A stretch of DNA of 64,000 nt, taken from the NCBI GenBank assembly GCA_965366835.1, contig CBDUGF010000001.1:1-64000 (forward strand), in the 5' to 3' direction. Position numbers and translations under genes: made by a program. The stretch is from JAKGBX01 sp965366835 (GTDB lineage: Bacteria; Pseudomonadota; Alphaproteobacteria; Rhodobacterales; Rhodobacteraceae). Under the pieces are notes generated by a model. It had not been told where the DNA came from. It made no database searches and saw only the letters and a program-made list of their open reading frames with translations. Of this stretch, positions 43,038 through 52,033 are shown in pieces (the stretch's first letter is position 1; every line of letters begins with the position of its first letter).

Positions 43038-45008
43038 ATGATAGCAGAACTCGGACATTTCGCCCTCATCCTCGCCTTCCTGATCGCGCTCATGCAGTCA
43101 GTCGTTCCGCTGATCGGCGCCCATAACCGATGGCCGGGCTGGATGGCTTTTGCCGATCCGGGCGCCAACGCGCAATTCGTGCTGACGCTGTTTGCCTTCG
43201 GCGCGCTGACCTACAGCTTCGTGACCTCGGATTTCTCGGTCTCCCTGGTGGCCAGCAACAGCCATTCGGCCAAGCCGATGCTCTACAAGGTCACCGGGGT
43301 GTGGGGCAATCACGAAGGCTCGATGCTGCTCTGGGTGCTGATCGTGACGCTGTTCGGCGCGATGGCGCAGTGGTTCGGCGGCAATCTGCCGCCAAGCTTC
43401 CGGGCGCGGGTGCTGTCGGTGCAGGGCATGATCGCGGCGGCGTTTTTCGCCTTTATCCTGCTGACGTCAAACCCGTTTCTACGCCTCGACGTGCCGCCGT
43501 TTGATGGCCGCGATCTCAACCCGCTGTTGCAGGATCCGGGCCTCGCCTTCCATCCGCCATTTCTCTATCTCGGCTATGTCGGGCTTTCGATGGCGTTTTC
43601 CTTTGCCGTTGCCGCGCTGATCGAGGGGCGGGTCGATGCGGCCTGGGGCCGCTGGGTGCGGCCATGGACGCTGGCGGCCTGGATCTTCCTGACCGTCGGC
43701 ATCGCTCTGGGCTCGTGGTGGGCCTATTACGAGCTCGGCTGGGGCGGTTTCTGGTTCTGGGATCCGGTGGAGAATGCCAGCTTCATGCCGTGGCTGATCG
43801 CGGCGGCCTTGCTGCATTCCTCGATCGTGGTGGAAAAGCGCGAAAGCCTGAAAAGCTGGAGCGTGCTGCTGGCCATCATCGCCTTCGGATTCTCGCTGAT
43901 CGGCGCCTTCATCACCCGCTCGGGCATCATCACCTCGGTGCATGCCTTTGCCAGCGATCCCGAGCGCGGCGTGTTCCTGCTCTTGATCCTCGTGGTCTTT
44001 GTCGGCGGGGCGCTGACACTGTTTGCGGCGCGCGCCAGCGCCATGGAGGCCAAGGGCGTGTTCGGCTTCCTCAGCCGGGAATCGGCGCTTTTGACCAATA
44101 ACATCCTGCTTGGCGTGGCGGCTTTCGTGGTCTTTGTCGGCACCATCTGGCCGCTGGTTTCGGAGATGTTCTTTGACCGCAAACTGTCGGTCGGCGAGCC
44201 GTTCTTCAATCAGGCTTTCACCCCGTTCATGGTGGTGCTCGGGCTGATCCTGCCGATCGGCGCGATGCTGCCCTGGAAACGGGCAAGGCTGGGCCGAACC
44301 CTGCGTAATCTGGTGCCGGCAGCAATTCTGGCGCTGGCCGTGGGCGCGCTGGTCTGGGCGATTCAAAGCGAGCGCACGGCGCTCGGGCCGATTGGCCTCA
44401 TGCTGGGCGCGTGGCTGGTGGCCGGTTCGGCGACGGATCTCATCGTGCGCACCGGGCGCGGCCGGGCGGGCCGAATCGGGCGACTGTTGCGCCTGCCGCG
44501 GGCCGATTGGGGCAAGTCGGTGGCCCATGCCGGGCTCGGCGTGACCATCGCCGGGATCGCCGGGCTGCTGGCCTGGGAGGCGGAGGATATCCGCGTGGTG
44601 CAGGAGGGTGAGCGCTTTGACGTGGCGGGCTATACGCTGACCCTTGTAGGCGTCGAGCGGCTGCCGGGGCCGAACTATGTTTCGACCATGGGGATCGTAA
44701 GGCTGTCGCAAGACGGCAAGGAAATTTCCACTTTGGCGCCCGAGAAGCGGTTTTACCCGGTGCAGGGCACACCCACCACCGAAGCCGCCATCGACAATGG
44801 CTTCTGGCGCGACATCTATGTGGTGATCGGCGATCCGCAGGCACAGGGCGGCTGGGCGATGCGGGTCTATTACAAACCGCTGGCCAACTGGATCTGGGGC
44901 GGGGCGATCTTGATGGCGCTTGGCGGCCTGCTGTCGCTTACCGACCGGCGCTATCGTGTGGCGGCGGGCGCGCGCAAGGCCCGGATCGAGGGAGTGCCGG
45001 CGGAATGA
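43038..45008 (+). CDS. ccmF: Cytochrome c haem lyase subunit CcmF
   Basis: A 656-residue inner-membrane protein with about 14 hydrophobic segments that transfers haem from CcmE to apocytochrome c. The WWD-type signature is WGGFWFWDPVENASFMPWL; GVWGNHEGSMLLW is a second family landmark. Length matches the family (about 650). The ribosome-binding site is weak (CCGGGCTC). It overlaps ccmH by 4 bp. Confidence 0.96.
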   Translation: MIAELGHFALILAFLIALMQSVVPLIGAHNRWPGWMAFADPGANAQFVLTLFAFGALTYSFVTSDFSVSLVASNSHSAKPMLYKVTGVWGNHEGSMLLWVLIVTLFGAMAQWFGGNLPPSFRARVLSVQGMIAAAFFAFILLTSNPFLRLDVPPFDGRDLNPLLQDPGLAFHPPFLYLGYVGLSMAFSFAVAALIEGRVDAAWGRWVRPWTLAAWIFLTVGIALGSWWAYYELGWGGFWFWDPVENASFMPWLIAAALLHSSIVVEKRESLKSWSVLLAIIAFGFSLIGAFITRSGIITSVHAFASDPERGVFLLLILVVFVGGALTLFAARASAMEAKGVFGFLSRESALLTNNILLGVAAFVVFVGTIWPLVSEMFFDRKLSVGEPFFNQAFTPFMVVLGLILPIGAMLPWKRARLGRTLRNLVPAAILALAVGALVWAIQSERTALGPIGLMLGAWLVAGSATDLIVRTGRGRAGRIGRLLRLPRADWGKSVAHAGLGVTIAGIAGLLAWEAEDIRVVQEGERFDVAGYTLTLVGVERLPGPNYVSTMGIVRLSQDGKEISTLAPEKRFYPVQGTPTTEAAIDNGFWRDIYVVIGDPQAQGGWAMRVYYKPLANWIWGGAILMALGGLLSLTDRRYRVAAGARKARIEGVPAE

Positions 45009-45457
45009 AACGCCTGATCCTTGCGCTGATGCTGCTGGCGACGCCTGTTCTGGCGGTGCAGCCCGACGAAATCCTCGACGATCCGGTGCTCGAAGCGCGG
45101 GCGCGCGAGATTTCCAAGGGGCTGCGCTGTCTGGTTTGCCGCAACGAGAATATCGACGACAGCAATGCCGATCTTGCCCGTGATCTCAGGCTGGAGGTGC
45201 GCGAGCAGCTCACCGAAGGGGCCACGAATGACGAGGTGACCGCGTTCCTGGTCGACAAATACGGCGAATACGTTCTGCTGAGGCCGCAGGCCAAGGGCAG
45301 CAACTGGGTGCTCTATGCGGCCGGTCCGGGGATGTTGATCCTGGCGGTGCTGGGCGGGTTGCTTTATCTGCGCCGCCGCTCGCAGGGTTCGACCACCTCC
45401 GAGGCGGCGCTGAGCGCGGATGAAACCGAGCGGCTCGACGAAATCATGAAACGGTGA
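45005..45457 (+). CDS. ccmH: Cytochrome c maturation protein CcmH (CcmL type)
   Basis: A 150-residue thiol-redox protein that reduces the apocytochrome c haem motif. It has a signal/anchor (1-18), DEILDDPVLEARAREIS, the redox motif LRCLVCRNENI (C42, C45; the usual form is LRCxxCQNxxI), and a C-terminal membrane helix (VLYAAGPGMLILAVLGGLLYL). The start overlaps the ccmF stop as ATGA. Confidence 0.95.
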   Translation: MKRLILALMLLATPVLAVQPDEILDDPVLEARAREISKGLRCLVCRNENIDDSNADLARDLRLEVREQLTEGATNDEVTAFLVDKYGEYVLLRPQAKGSNWVLYAAGPGMLILAVLGGLLYLRRRSQGSTTSEAALSADETERLDEIMKR

Positions 45458-45540
45458 CGTCGGGTTCTGCTTCTCAGCGACGCGCGCTCGGGCTTCACTG
45501 AGGCGCGCAGGCACGACATCACCGACCGGGAGACGCGAAC

Positions 45541-46317
45541 ATGGATTACAAGACGATCACCTATGCGGTGCAGGACGATATCTGCGTCATCACGCTGAAC
45601 CGGCCCGACAAGATGAACGCGCTGACCGCGCAGATGCGGGCCGAGATCACCGATGCCCTGCATCACAGCGACAAGGACGGCGCCCGCGTGATCGTGATGA
45701 CCGGGGCGGGCCATGCGTTCTGCTCGGGGCAGGATCTGGGCGATGCCAATATCGGCGGGCTCGATCTGGAGCGCGGTCTGCGCGACGAATACAATCCGAT
45801 GCTGAAGGCGATTTCGGAGCGTCCCGTGCCGGTGATCGCGGCGGTGAACGGGCCGGCGGCGGGGGCAGGGGCCAACCTGGCGCTGGCCGCGGATGTGGTG
45901 ATTGCCGCCGAGAGCGCCTATTTCCTGCAGGCTTTCACCCGGATCGGCCTGATTCCTGATGCGGGCGGCACCTATTGGCTGCCGCGCAACATGGGTGGCG
46001 CCAAGGCGATGGGGGCGGCGCTCTTCGCCGAGAAGATCAGCGCCCGCCAGGCCGATGACTGGGGCATGATCTGGGAGGCGGTTCCTGACGACGCATTCGA
46101 GGCGCAATGGAAATCGCGCGCCGAGTTTCTCGCCAAGGGGCCGGGCCGGGCCTTCGAGCTGACCAAACGCGCGATCCGCGCCAGCTGGGACAATTCGCTG
46201 GAAGGCCAGCTCGCCGCCGAGGCGAAATTGCAGGGCAAGGCCGGCAAGAGCCGTGATTTCATGGAGGGCGTCGTCGCCTTTCTGGAGAAGCGCAAGGCGC
46301 ATTTCGAGGGCCGCTGA
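45541..46317 (+). CDS. paaG: Enoyl-CoA hydratase/isomerase family protein, PaaG-like
   Basis: A 258-residue crotonase-fold enzyme. Motifs match PaaG (ring-epoxyphenylacetyl-CoA isomerase) well: FCSGQDL, YNPMLKAI, NGPAAGAGANLALAAD (oxyanion hole), IGLIPDAGGTYWLPR, QADDWGMIWEAV and EGVVAFLEKRKAHFEG. No other phenylacetate genes are adjacent, so a general enoyl-CoA hydratase role is possible. It stands 83 bp after ccmH. Confidence 0.8.
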   Translation: MDYKTITYAVQDDICVITLNRPDKMNALTAQMRAEITDALHHSDKDGARVIVMTGAGHAFCSGQDLGDANIGGLDLERGLRDEYNPMLKAISERPVPVIAAVNGPAAGAGANLALAADVVIAAESAYFLQAFTRIGLIPDAGGTYWLPRNMGGAKAMGAALFAEKISARQADDWGMIWEAVPDDAFEAQWKSRAEFLAKGPGRAFELTKRAIRASWDNSLEGQLAAEAKLQGKAGKSRDFMEGVVAFLEKRKAHFEGR

Positions 46318-46326
46318 GCCGCTGCT

Positions 46327-46980
46327 TCAGCGATGTGACTCTTCGGCGATCTGATCGGCAAATTCGTGATTGGTGTCGCGGTGAACGGCCTCGTCGGCGC
46401 GGATGACCAGCACCACCTCTCGCAGGCGCGCGCCCTCGGGCAGGTTCCAGTATTGCCTGGCGATGGCGGGGGCAGGCACGTTTTCGACCTGCCCGGCGTC
46501 GATCTGTTCGAGATACTGGGTGTAGCTCACCACCGCCTCTTCCTCGAGATAGCCGACCACGCGATGGGCAACGCGCGGTGCGAGGAGATAGAGGAAGAAA
46601 TAGAAGTTGTAGAACACCATCTGGGTGAGCATGATCAGCGCCCGCTCGAACCGTGTGGGGCGGGCGATGTTGATGAAGGTCATCAGGTGCATGCGCTCGT
46701 TTTCGGCCTCGTCGAGCAATTCGCGGATCCAGCCCTGATCCTCGCGGATGTGTCGGATCGCCTTCAGGTGCTGCAACAGCCCGCCGACCATGCCCGGAAC
46801 GGCGGCGACGGTTTCGAGCACCACGGCGCGGTGACCATAGCGCCCGGCAAAGAACAGATCGGCGAAGAAGCGCAGGAACTTGACGAGCCCAAGTGCGAAG
46901 CGGTCGCGCAGATCACGCGGCTCGCGATGGGTCTGTTCGAATGCGCTGGTTGCCGTTTCGAGGTCTGAAACCTGTTTCAT
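46327..46980 (-). CDS. Alternative oxidase (ubiquinol oxidase, diiron)
   Basis: A 217-residue membrane-bound quinol oxidase that reduces oxygen to water without proton pumping. The diiron ligands are visible: E56 in VVLETVAAVPG, E95 and H98 in ENERMHLM, a Glu in LEEEAVVSY (about 146), and E197 and H200 in RADEAVHRD. Hydrophobic stretches about 56-75 and 114-134 pack against the membrane. ATG 46980 (MKQVSDLETA) is chosen with GGGAAA upstream; a longer start at 47028 exists. It is the gene downstream of gltA, beyond the gltA terminator. Confidence 0.93.
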   Translation of the reverse strand: MKQVSDLETATSAFEQTHREPRDLRDRFALGLVKFLRFFADLFFAGRYGHRAVVLETVAAVPGMVGGLLQHLKAIRHIREDQGWIRELLDEAENERMHLMTFINIARPTRFERALIMLTQMVFYNFYFFLYLLAPRVAHRVVGYLEEEAVVSYTQYLEQIDAGQVENVPAPAIARQYWNLPEGARLREVVLVIRADEAVHRDTNHEFADQIAEESHR

Positions 46981-47050
46981 GCCATTTCCCGTCTGCGCCG
47001 CAAGGCCATGGGGAAACGCCCGAAGCATCCGAATGTTCCGGCAAGACGAG

Positions 47051-47090
47051 GAGAAAGCCGCCGCCGGGTTTCAGACCCCGGAGCGGCGGC
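47051..47090 (-). terminator. Terminator of citrate synthase gene
   Basis: On the minus strand, 14 bp after the gltA stop, GCCGCCG pairs with CGGCGGC and CCGGG with CCCGG around a short bulge and loop, followed by TTTCTCC. It separates gltA from the alternative oxidase gene. Confidence 0.6.
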
Positions 47091-47104
47091 AATCCAATTG
47101 GCGA

Positions 47105-48400
47105 TCAGCGGTTTTCAACATCCACGTAGTCGCGCGCGGTCTCGCCGAGATAGAGCTGGCGCGGGCGGCCGATCTTGTGCGCGGGATCGGAAAACTGCTC
47201 TTTCCACTGCGAGATCCAGCCGACGGTGCGGCTGAGCGCGAAGATCGGGGTGAACATCGAGGTCGGGAAGCCCATCGCTTCGAGGATGATGCCGGAATAG
47301 AAATCGACATTCGGAAACAGCTTCTTCTCGGTGAAATAGGGATCGGCCAGGGCGGCGGCTTCAAGCTCCTTTGCGACCTGGAGGATCGGGTTGTCTTCGA
47401 CTCCAAGGAGTTGGAGTACCTCATCGGCGCTTTGCTTGAGAACCTTGGCGCGTGGATCGGTGTTCTTGTAGACCCTGTGTCCGAAGCCCATCAGGCGATA
47501 GCTATCGTTCTTGTCCTTGGCGCGGGCGATGTATTCGGGAATACGGTCGGGGGTGCCGATTTCCTTGAGCATTTCGAGGCAGGCCTGGTTGGCTCCGCCA
47601 TGGGCCGGACCCCAGAGACAGGCGATGCCGGCAGCGATACAGGCAAACGGATTGGCTCCCGACGATGAGGCCAGGCGCACGGTCGAGGTCGAAGCGTTCT
47701 GTTCGTGATCGGCATGCAATGTGAAGATCCGGTCCATCGCGCGCGACAGGATCGGATCGACCTGATATTCCTCGGCCGGGACGGCAAAGCACATGTGCAG
47801 GAAGTTCGACGCGAAATCGAGATCGTTGCGCGGATAGACGAAGGGCTGGCCGACAGAATATTTGTAGGCCATCGCCGCAATCGTCGGGATCTTGGCAATC
47901 AGGCGGATCGAGGCGACTTCGCGCTGCCAGGGATCGCTGACATCGGCGCTGTCGGCGTAGAAGGCCGACATGGCCCCGATCACGCCGACCAGCGTGGCCA
48001 TCGGATGGGCATCGCGGCGGAAACCGCGGAAGAAGTTGTGCATCTGCTCATGCACCATTGTGTGCCGGGTGACGCGGTTTTCGAACTCTTCCAGTTCCAG
48101 CGCTTTGGGCAATTCGCCATAGAGCAACAGGTAGCACACCTCGAGATAGTGCGATTTCTCGGCCAGTTGATCGATCGGGTAGCCGCGATGCAGGAGTTCG
48201 CCCTTGCCGCCGTCGATGAAGGTGATCGTGCTGTCGCAGGAAGCTGTCGAGGTGAAGCCCGGGTCATAGGTGAACACGCCCGCGTCGGCATAGAGCTTGC
48301 GGATGTCGATCACGTCCGGGCCTGCGGTGGGCGACAGGACAGGCAGCTCGAATGTCTTACCGTCAATGGTCAGGGTGGCGGTCTTGGGGCTGTCTGTCAT
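47105..48400 (-). CDS. gltA: Citrate synthase (type II)
   Basis: A 431-residue TCA-cycle enzyme condensing oxaloacetate and acetyl-CoA. It shows FTSTASCDSTITFIDGGKG, LLHRGYPIDQLAE, DHEQNASTSTVRLA, GPAHGGANQACLEML with the active His, and MGFGHRVYKNTDPRA. Length fits hexameric, NADH-sensitive type II enzymes. An 87-bp gap after gltX holds its leader. Confidence 0.97.
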   Translation of the reverse strand: MTDSPKTATLTIDGKTFELPVLSPTAGPDVIDIRKLYADAGVFTYDPGFTSTASCDSTITFIDGGKGELLHRGYPIDQLAEKSHYLEVCYLLLYGELPKALELEEFENRVTRHTMVHEQMHNFFRGFRRDAHPMATLVGVIGAMSAFYADSADVSDPWQREVASIRLIAKIPTIAAMAYKYSVGQPFVYPRNDLDFASNFLHMCFAVPAEEYQVDPILSRAMDRIFTLHADHEQNASTSTVRLASSSGANPFACIAAGIACLWGPAHGGANQACLEMLKEIGTPDRIPEYIARAKDKNDSYRLMGFGHRVYKNTDPRAKVLKQSADEVLQLLGVEDNPILQVAKELEAAALADPYFTEKKLFPNVDFYSGIILEAMGFPTSMFTPIFALSRTVGWISQWKEQFSDPAHKIGRPRQLYLGETARDYVDVENR

Positions 48401-48487
48401 GGTTTTTCCTTCCTCGTTTCGTACCTCTGGTGCGTTGCGGCACGCGCCAGTCCTAGTCTCTCGGGCTTGCCAGAAGGTAAACCCTTC

Positions 48488-49888
48488 TCAAGCCGCAGCA
48501 TCTTTCAAGCGGGCGATGGATTCGTCCCGCCCCAGAACCAGCATCATGTCGAACACGCTCGGGCTGACGCTGCGACCGCTGAGAGCGGCGCGCAAGGGCC
48601 CGGCAAGCTTACCGAATTTGGTGTCCTGCTCTTCGGCGAAACGGTTCAGAACATGTTCCAGATCGTCGCGAGACCAGCTAGCATTTTGCAACTGCGGCGT
48701 CAATTGGTTCAGTATACCACGGGATGCAGTGTCCAGCGCGCGGGCGGCTTTTTCGTCTGGGGCAATCGGGCGATCAAGCAGCACAAACGCCGCCTTTTCA
48801 AGGAGTTCCGGGAAAGTCTTCGCGCGCTCTTTCAGCACTGGCATCGCGGCTCCCAACAAAGCGATTTTTGCGCTTTCAAGTGGCGGCTGCCCGATGACCT
48901 CGAGATAGGCCAACAGCTCTTGCAGCAGCGCAGCATCGTCGGCGGCGGCAATATGGTGTCCGCAGATGTTTTCCAGCTTCTTGAAATCGAACCGGGCCGG
49001 CGATTTGCCGATTCCGGAGAGATCGAACCATGCCCTGGCCTGCGCATCGGTGAAGACTTCATCGTCGCCATGGCTCCAGCCGAGCCGGGCGAGATAGTTG
49101 CGCATGCCCGCCGCCGGATAGCCCATGGCCTGGTATTCCGCGACCCCGAGCGCACCGTGGCGTTTGGAGAGCTTCTTGCCGTCGGGGCCGTGGATCAGCG
49201 GGATATGGGCCCAGACCGGCACGTCCCAGCCCATCGCCTCATAGACCAGCTGCTGACGCGCGGCATTGTTGAGATGATCGTCGCCTCGGATCACATGGGT
49301 GACGCCCATGTCATGATCATCGACCACCACGGCGTGCATGTAGACCGACGTGCCATCCGAGCGCAGCAGGATCATGTCGTCGAGCTGATCGTTGCGGATG
49401 GTGACATCGCCCTGCACCTTGTCGGCGATCACGGTCTCGCCTGCGCGCGGGGCCTTGAGACGGATGGCGTAGGGTGTATCGGGGTGGCTGGCCGGATCGG
49501 CATCGCGCCACGGGCTTTGAAACAGGGTCGAGCGGTTTTCGGCGCGGGCGGCGTCGCGGAAGGCCTGGATTTCCTCCTGGCTGGAGAAACATCTATAGGC
49601 ATGTCCCGCCGCCAGCATCTGATGCGCGACCTCGGCGTGTCGTTCGGCGCGGGCGGCCTGGCTGACCACCTCGCCATCGTGATCGAGCCCGAGCCAGGCC
49701 AGCCCTTTGAGGATCGCCTCGGTGGCCTCGGGCGTGGAGCGGGCGCGGTCGGTATCCTCGATCCGGAGCAGGAACTTGCCGCCGCGGCCTCGGGCATAGA
49801 GCCAGTTGAACAGCGCCGTGCGCGCGCCGCCGATGTGGAGGTATCCGGTCGGCGAAGGCGCAAAGCGGGTGACAATCGGCTGGGTCAT
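48488..49888 (-). CDS. gltX: Glutamate-tRNA ligase
   Basis: A 466-residue class I aminoacyl-tRNA synthetase. The HIGH motif is FAPSPTGYLHIGGARTAL; the KMSKS counterpart is KKLSKRHGA. RIEDTDRAR and the C-terminal helical anticodon-binding domain (about 330-466) are present. Alphaproteobacteria often encode two GltX-like enzymes, one charging tRNA-Gln for later amidation; which one this is cannot be told. It is divergent from comEC. Confidence 0.96.
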   Translation of the reverse strand: MTQPIVTRFAPSPTGYLHIGGARTALFNWLYARGRGGKFLLRIEDTDRARSTPEATEAILKGLAWLGLDHDGEVVSQAARAERHAEVAHQMLAAGHAYRCFSSQEEIQAFRDAARAENRSTLFQSPWRDADPASHPDTPYAIRLKAPRAGETVIADKVQGDVTIRNDQLDDMILLRSDGTSVYMHAVVVDDHDMGVTHVIRGDDHLNNAARQQLVYEAMGWDVPVWAHIPLIHGPDGKKLSKRHGALGVAEYQAMGYPAAGMRNYLARLGWSHGDDEVFTDAQARAWFDLSGIGKSPARFDFKKLENICGHHIAAADDAALLQELLAYLEVIGQPPLESAKIALLGAAMPVLKERAKTFPELLEKAAFVLLDRPIAPDEKAARALDTASRGILNQLTPQLQNASWSRDDLEHVLNRFAEEQDTKFGKLAGPLRAALSGRSVSPSVFDMMLVLGRDESIARLKDAAA

Positions 49889-49894
49889 CAGGCG

Positions 49895-49909
49895 TTAATC
49901 TTTCGGTAA
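49895..49909. promoter_or_regulatory. CtrA-like site between gltX and comEC
   Basis: TTAA-N7-GTAAC (49895-49910) differs by one base from the CtrA consensus TTAA-N7-TTAA. It lies about 100 bp before the comEC start and just upstream of gltX. CtrA is known to control competence-like genes needed for GTA uptake in Rhodobacter capsulatus. Consensus match only. Confidence 0.35.
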
Positions 49910-50011
49910 CCATGAACGGGATAGATTTGGCGCCTGTCTAATGGGTTTCGCGCCGTCCTTGAAGCGGAAATCATGCGGCGCGGGGCGTCTTTCCTCGGGG
50001 AAGGGGCAAAC

Positions 50012-52015
50012 ATGGGCGCTTTGGCGCGGTTGGAGATGGCCCTGTGGGGCCAGCGGGGGCATCTTTTCCCCTGGGTTCCGGTCTGGCTCGCCGCCGGGAT
50101 CGGACTCTATTTCGGCCTGCGTTTCGAACCGGAGATGGCTGTATACCTTTACCTCGGGCTGGGGCTTGCGCCGCTGATCGGCATCGCCCTGGTCTGGCGC
50201 TCGGGCTGGGCGCCGCTGGTCTGGGTTGTGGTACTGACCGGAGCCGGGTTCTCGCTGGCGGCGGCGCGGGCGCATCTGATCGAGGCGCCGGTGATGGGGT
50301 GGCGCTATTACGGCCCGGTGGAAGGCCGGGTGATCGGGATCGACCGCTCCAGCAGCGGTGCGGTGCGGGTGCTGCTGGACAGGGCTGTGCTGCACCGGGT
50401 CGGGCCGGAAAAGACGCCCGAGCGGGTCCGCATCTCGCTGCACGGTCAGGGCGGGGCGGCGCCGCAGCCGGGCGCGCGCGTGATCGTGACGGCGCATCTG
50501 TCGCCACCGGGCGGGCCGGTGGAGCCCGGCGGCTTTGATTTCCAGCGCCATGCCTGGTTTCTCAAGCTCGGCGCCGTAGGCTATGCCCGCACCCCGCTGC
50601 TGATCCTGGCGCCACCCGAAGACGGCTTCAGCTGGCTGGCGGCGCGGCTGGCGCTTTCGGCACGGGTACAGGCGGGATTGCCGGGCGAGGCCGGAGCGTT
50701 TGCCGCTGCCATCATGTCGGGCGACCGCAGCGGCATCGGGCAGGAGACGCTGCGCGCACTCAGGGTCACCAACCTGGCGCATCTGCTGGCGATATCCGGG
50801 CTGCATATGGGGCTGTTGACCGGGTTTGTCTTCGCGATCTTCCGCTTCGGGCTGAACCTCTGGCCCGCTGTCGGCCTGCGGCTGCCGGTGAAGAAGCTCG
50901 CGGCGGTGCTGGCCCTGGCGGTGGCGGCGGGCTATCTCGGCCTGTCGGGCGGCAATATCGCCACCAAACGTGCCTTTGTCATGGTGGCGGTGGCCCTGCT
51001 GGCGGTGATTGTCGACCGGCGGGTGATCTCGCTCAGATCGGTGGCGCTGGCAGCGACCATCGTGCTGGTCCTGTGGCCGGAGGCACTCGTCGGGCCGGGT
51101 TTCCAGATGTCCTTCGCCGCCACCACGGCGCTGGTTGTGGTGTTCCGTTTCCTGCGCGACGCCGAGTTTCGCCAGGGGCCGGCCTGGATGCGGCCGATCA
51201 CGGCGACGGTGATTTCCTCGGCGGTGGCGGGGCTGGCCACCGCACCGGTGGCGGCGGCGCATTTCAACCAGTTCGCCCACTATGGTCTGATCGCCAATCT
51301 CGCGGCGGTGCCGCTGATGGGGATCCTGGTGATCCCGGCGGGGGTGCTGGCGGCGCTGCTGATGCCGCTGGGGCTGGAGGCTGCTGCGCTGTGGGTGATG
51401 GGGCTCGGGGTACGCTGGATCCTCGCCGTCGCCGGGACGATCGCGGGGTTTGACGGCGCGCGCGGCACGGTGACCAGCCCGGACTGGCCGGTGCTGCCGC
51501 TGATCGCGGCGGGCTTTGCCGTGTTTGTGCTGTGGCGCGGGCGGGCGCGGATGATCGGGCTGGCACCGGTCGCGCTTGGCTTTGCGCTGTGGATCGCAAC
51601 CGAGCGGCCCGCGGTGCTGATCGCCGATGGCGGTGCGCTGGTGGGAATCATGGGGGCGGAGGGCCGCGCGCTCAGCAAGCCCAAGGGCGCCGGATTCGTG
51701 GCGATGAACTGGCTCGAGAACGATGGCGATCCGGCGAGCCAGGCGGAGGCGGCGGCGCGATGGGCCGCCCTGGGCGGGGCCTGGAAAATCCGCCATTTCA
51801 CCGGCAAGCGGGCGGCAGAGGCGCTGACTTGCGCAAAGGGCGAGGTGATCGTGACCAATGCCAGGGCGCCCGAGGGGCTGCCTTGCACGGTTTATGATCC
51901 CGAACGGCTCAGGGCCGAGGGGGCGGTGGCGCTATACCGGGCGGGTGCGGATCAGGAGGTGACGCTGAAAACCGCTCGCCAGATTTCGGGCGAGCGGCTG
52001 TGGAACCGGCGCTGA
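50012..52015 (+). CDS. comEC: ComEC/Rec2-family DNA uptake channel
   Basis: A 667-residue inner-membrane protein predicted to move single-stranded DNA into the cytoplasm. The N-terminal part (about 20-170) has two helices and an OB-like periplasmic domain. The competence domain (about 200-510) has HLLAISGLHMGLLTGFVFAI, FQMSFAATTALVV and several more helices. The C-terminal region lacks the HxHxDH metallo-beta-lactamase motif of Bacillus ComEC, as in other alphaproteobacterial forms. ATG 50012 (MGALARLEM) has AAGGGG upstream; ATG 49973 would add 13 residues. It is convergent with lexA (18-bp gap). Confidence 0.93.
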   Translation: MGALARLEMALWGQRGHLFPWVPVWLAAGIGLYFGLRFEPEMAVYLYLGLGLAPLIGIALVWRSGWAPLVWVVVLTGAGFSLAAARAHLIEAPVMGWRYYGPVEGRVIGIDRSSSGAVRVLLDRAVLHRVGPEKTPERVRISLHGQGGAAPQPGARVIVTAHLSPPGGPVEPGGFDFQRHAWFLKLGAVGYARTPLLILAPPEDGFSWLAARLALSARVQAGLPGEAGAFAAAIMSGDRSGIGQETLRALRVTNLAHLLAISGLHMGLLTGFVFAIFRFGLNLWPAVGLRLPVKKLAAVLALAVAAGYLGLSGGNIATKRAFVMVAVALLAVIVDRRVISLRSVALAATIVLVLWPEALVGPGFQMSFAATTALVVVFRFLRDAEFRQGPAWMRPITATVISSAVAGLATAPVAAAHFNQFAHYGLIANLAAVPLMGILVIPAGVLAALLMPLGLEAAALWVMGLGVRWILAVAGTIAGFDGARGTVTSPDWPVLPLIAAGFAVFVLWRGRARMIGLAPVALGFALWIATERPAVLIADGGALVGIMGAEGRALSKPKGAGFVAMNWLENDGDPASQAEAAARWAALGGAWKIRHFTGKRAAEALTCAKGEVIVTNARAPEGLPCTVYDPERLRAEGAVALYRAGADQEVTLKTARQISGERLWNRR

Positions 52016-52033
52016 GCTTTGTTCGGCGCAGAG

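Noticed and set aside
48460..48487. AGAAGG/CCTTCT hairpin after gltX as a terminator
   Set aside because: The stem is only 6 bp and no T-run follows on the minus strand.
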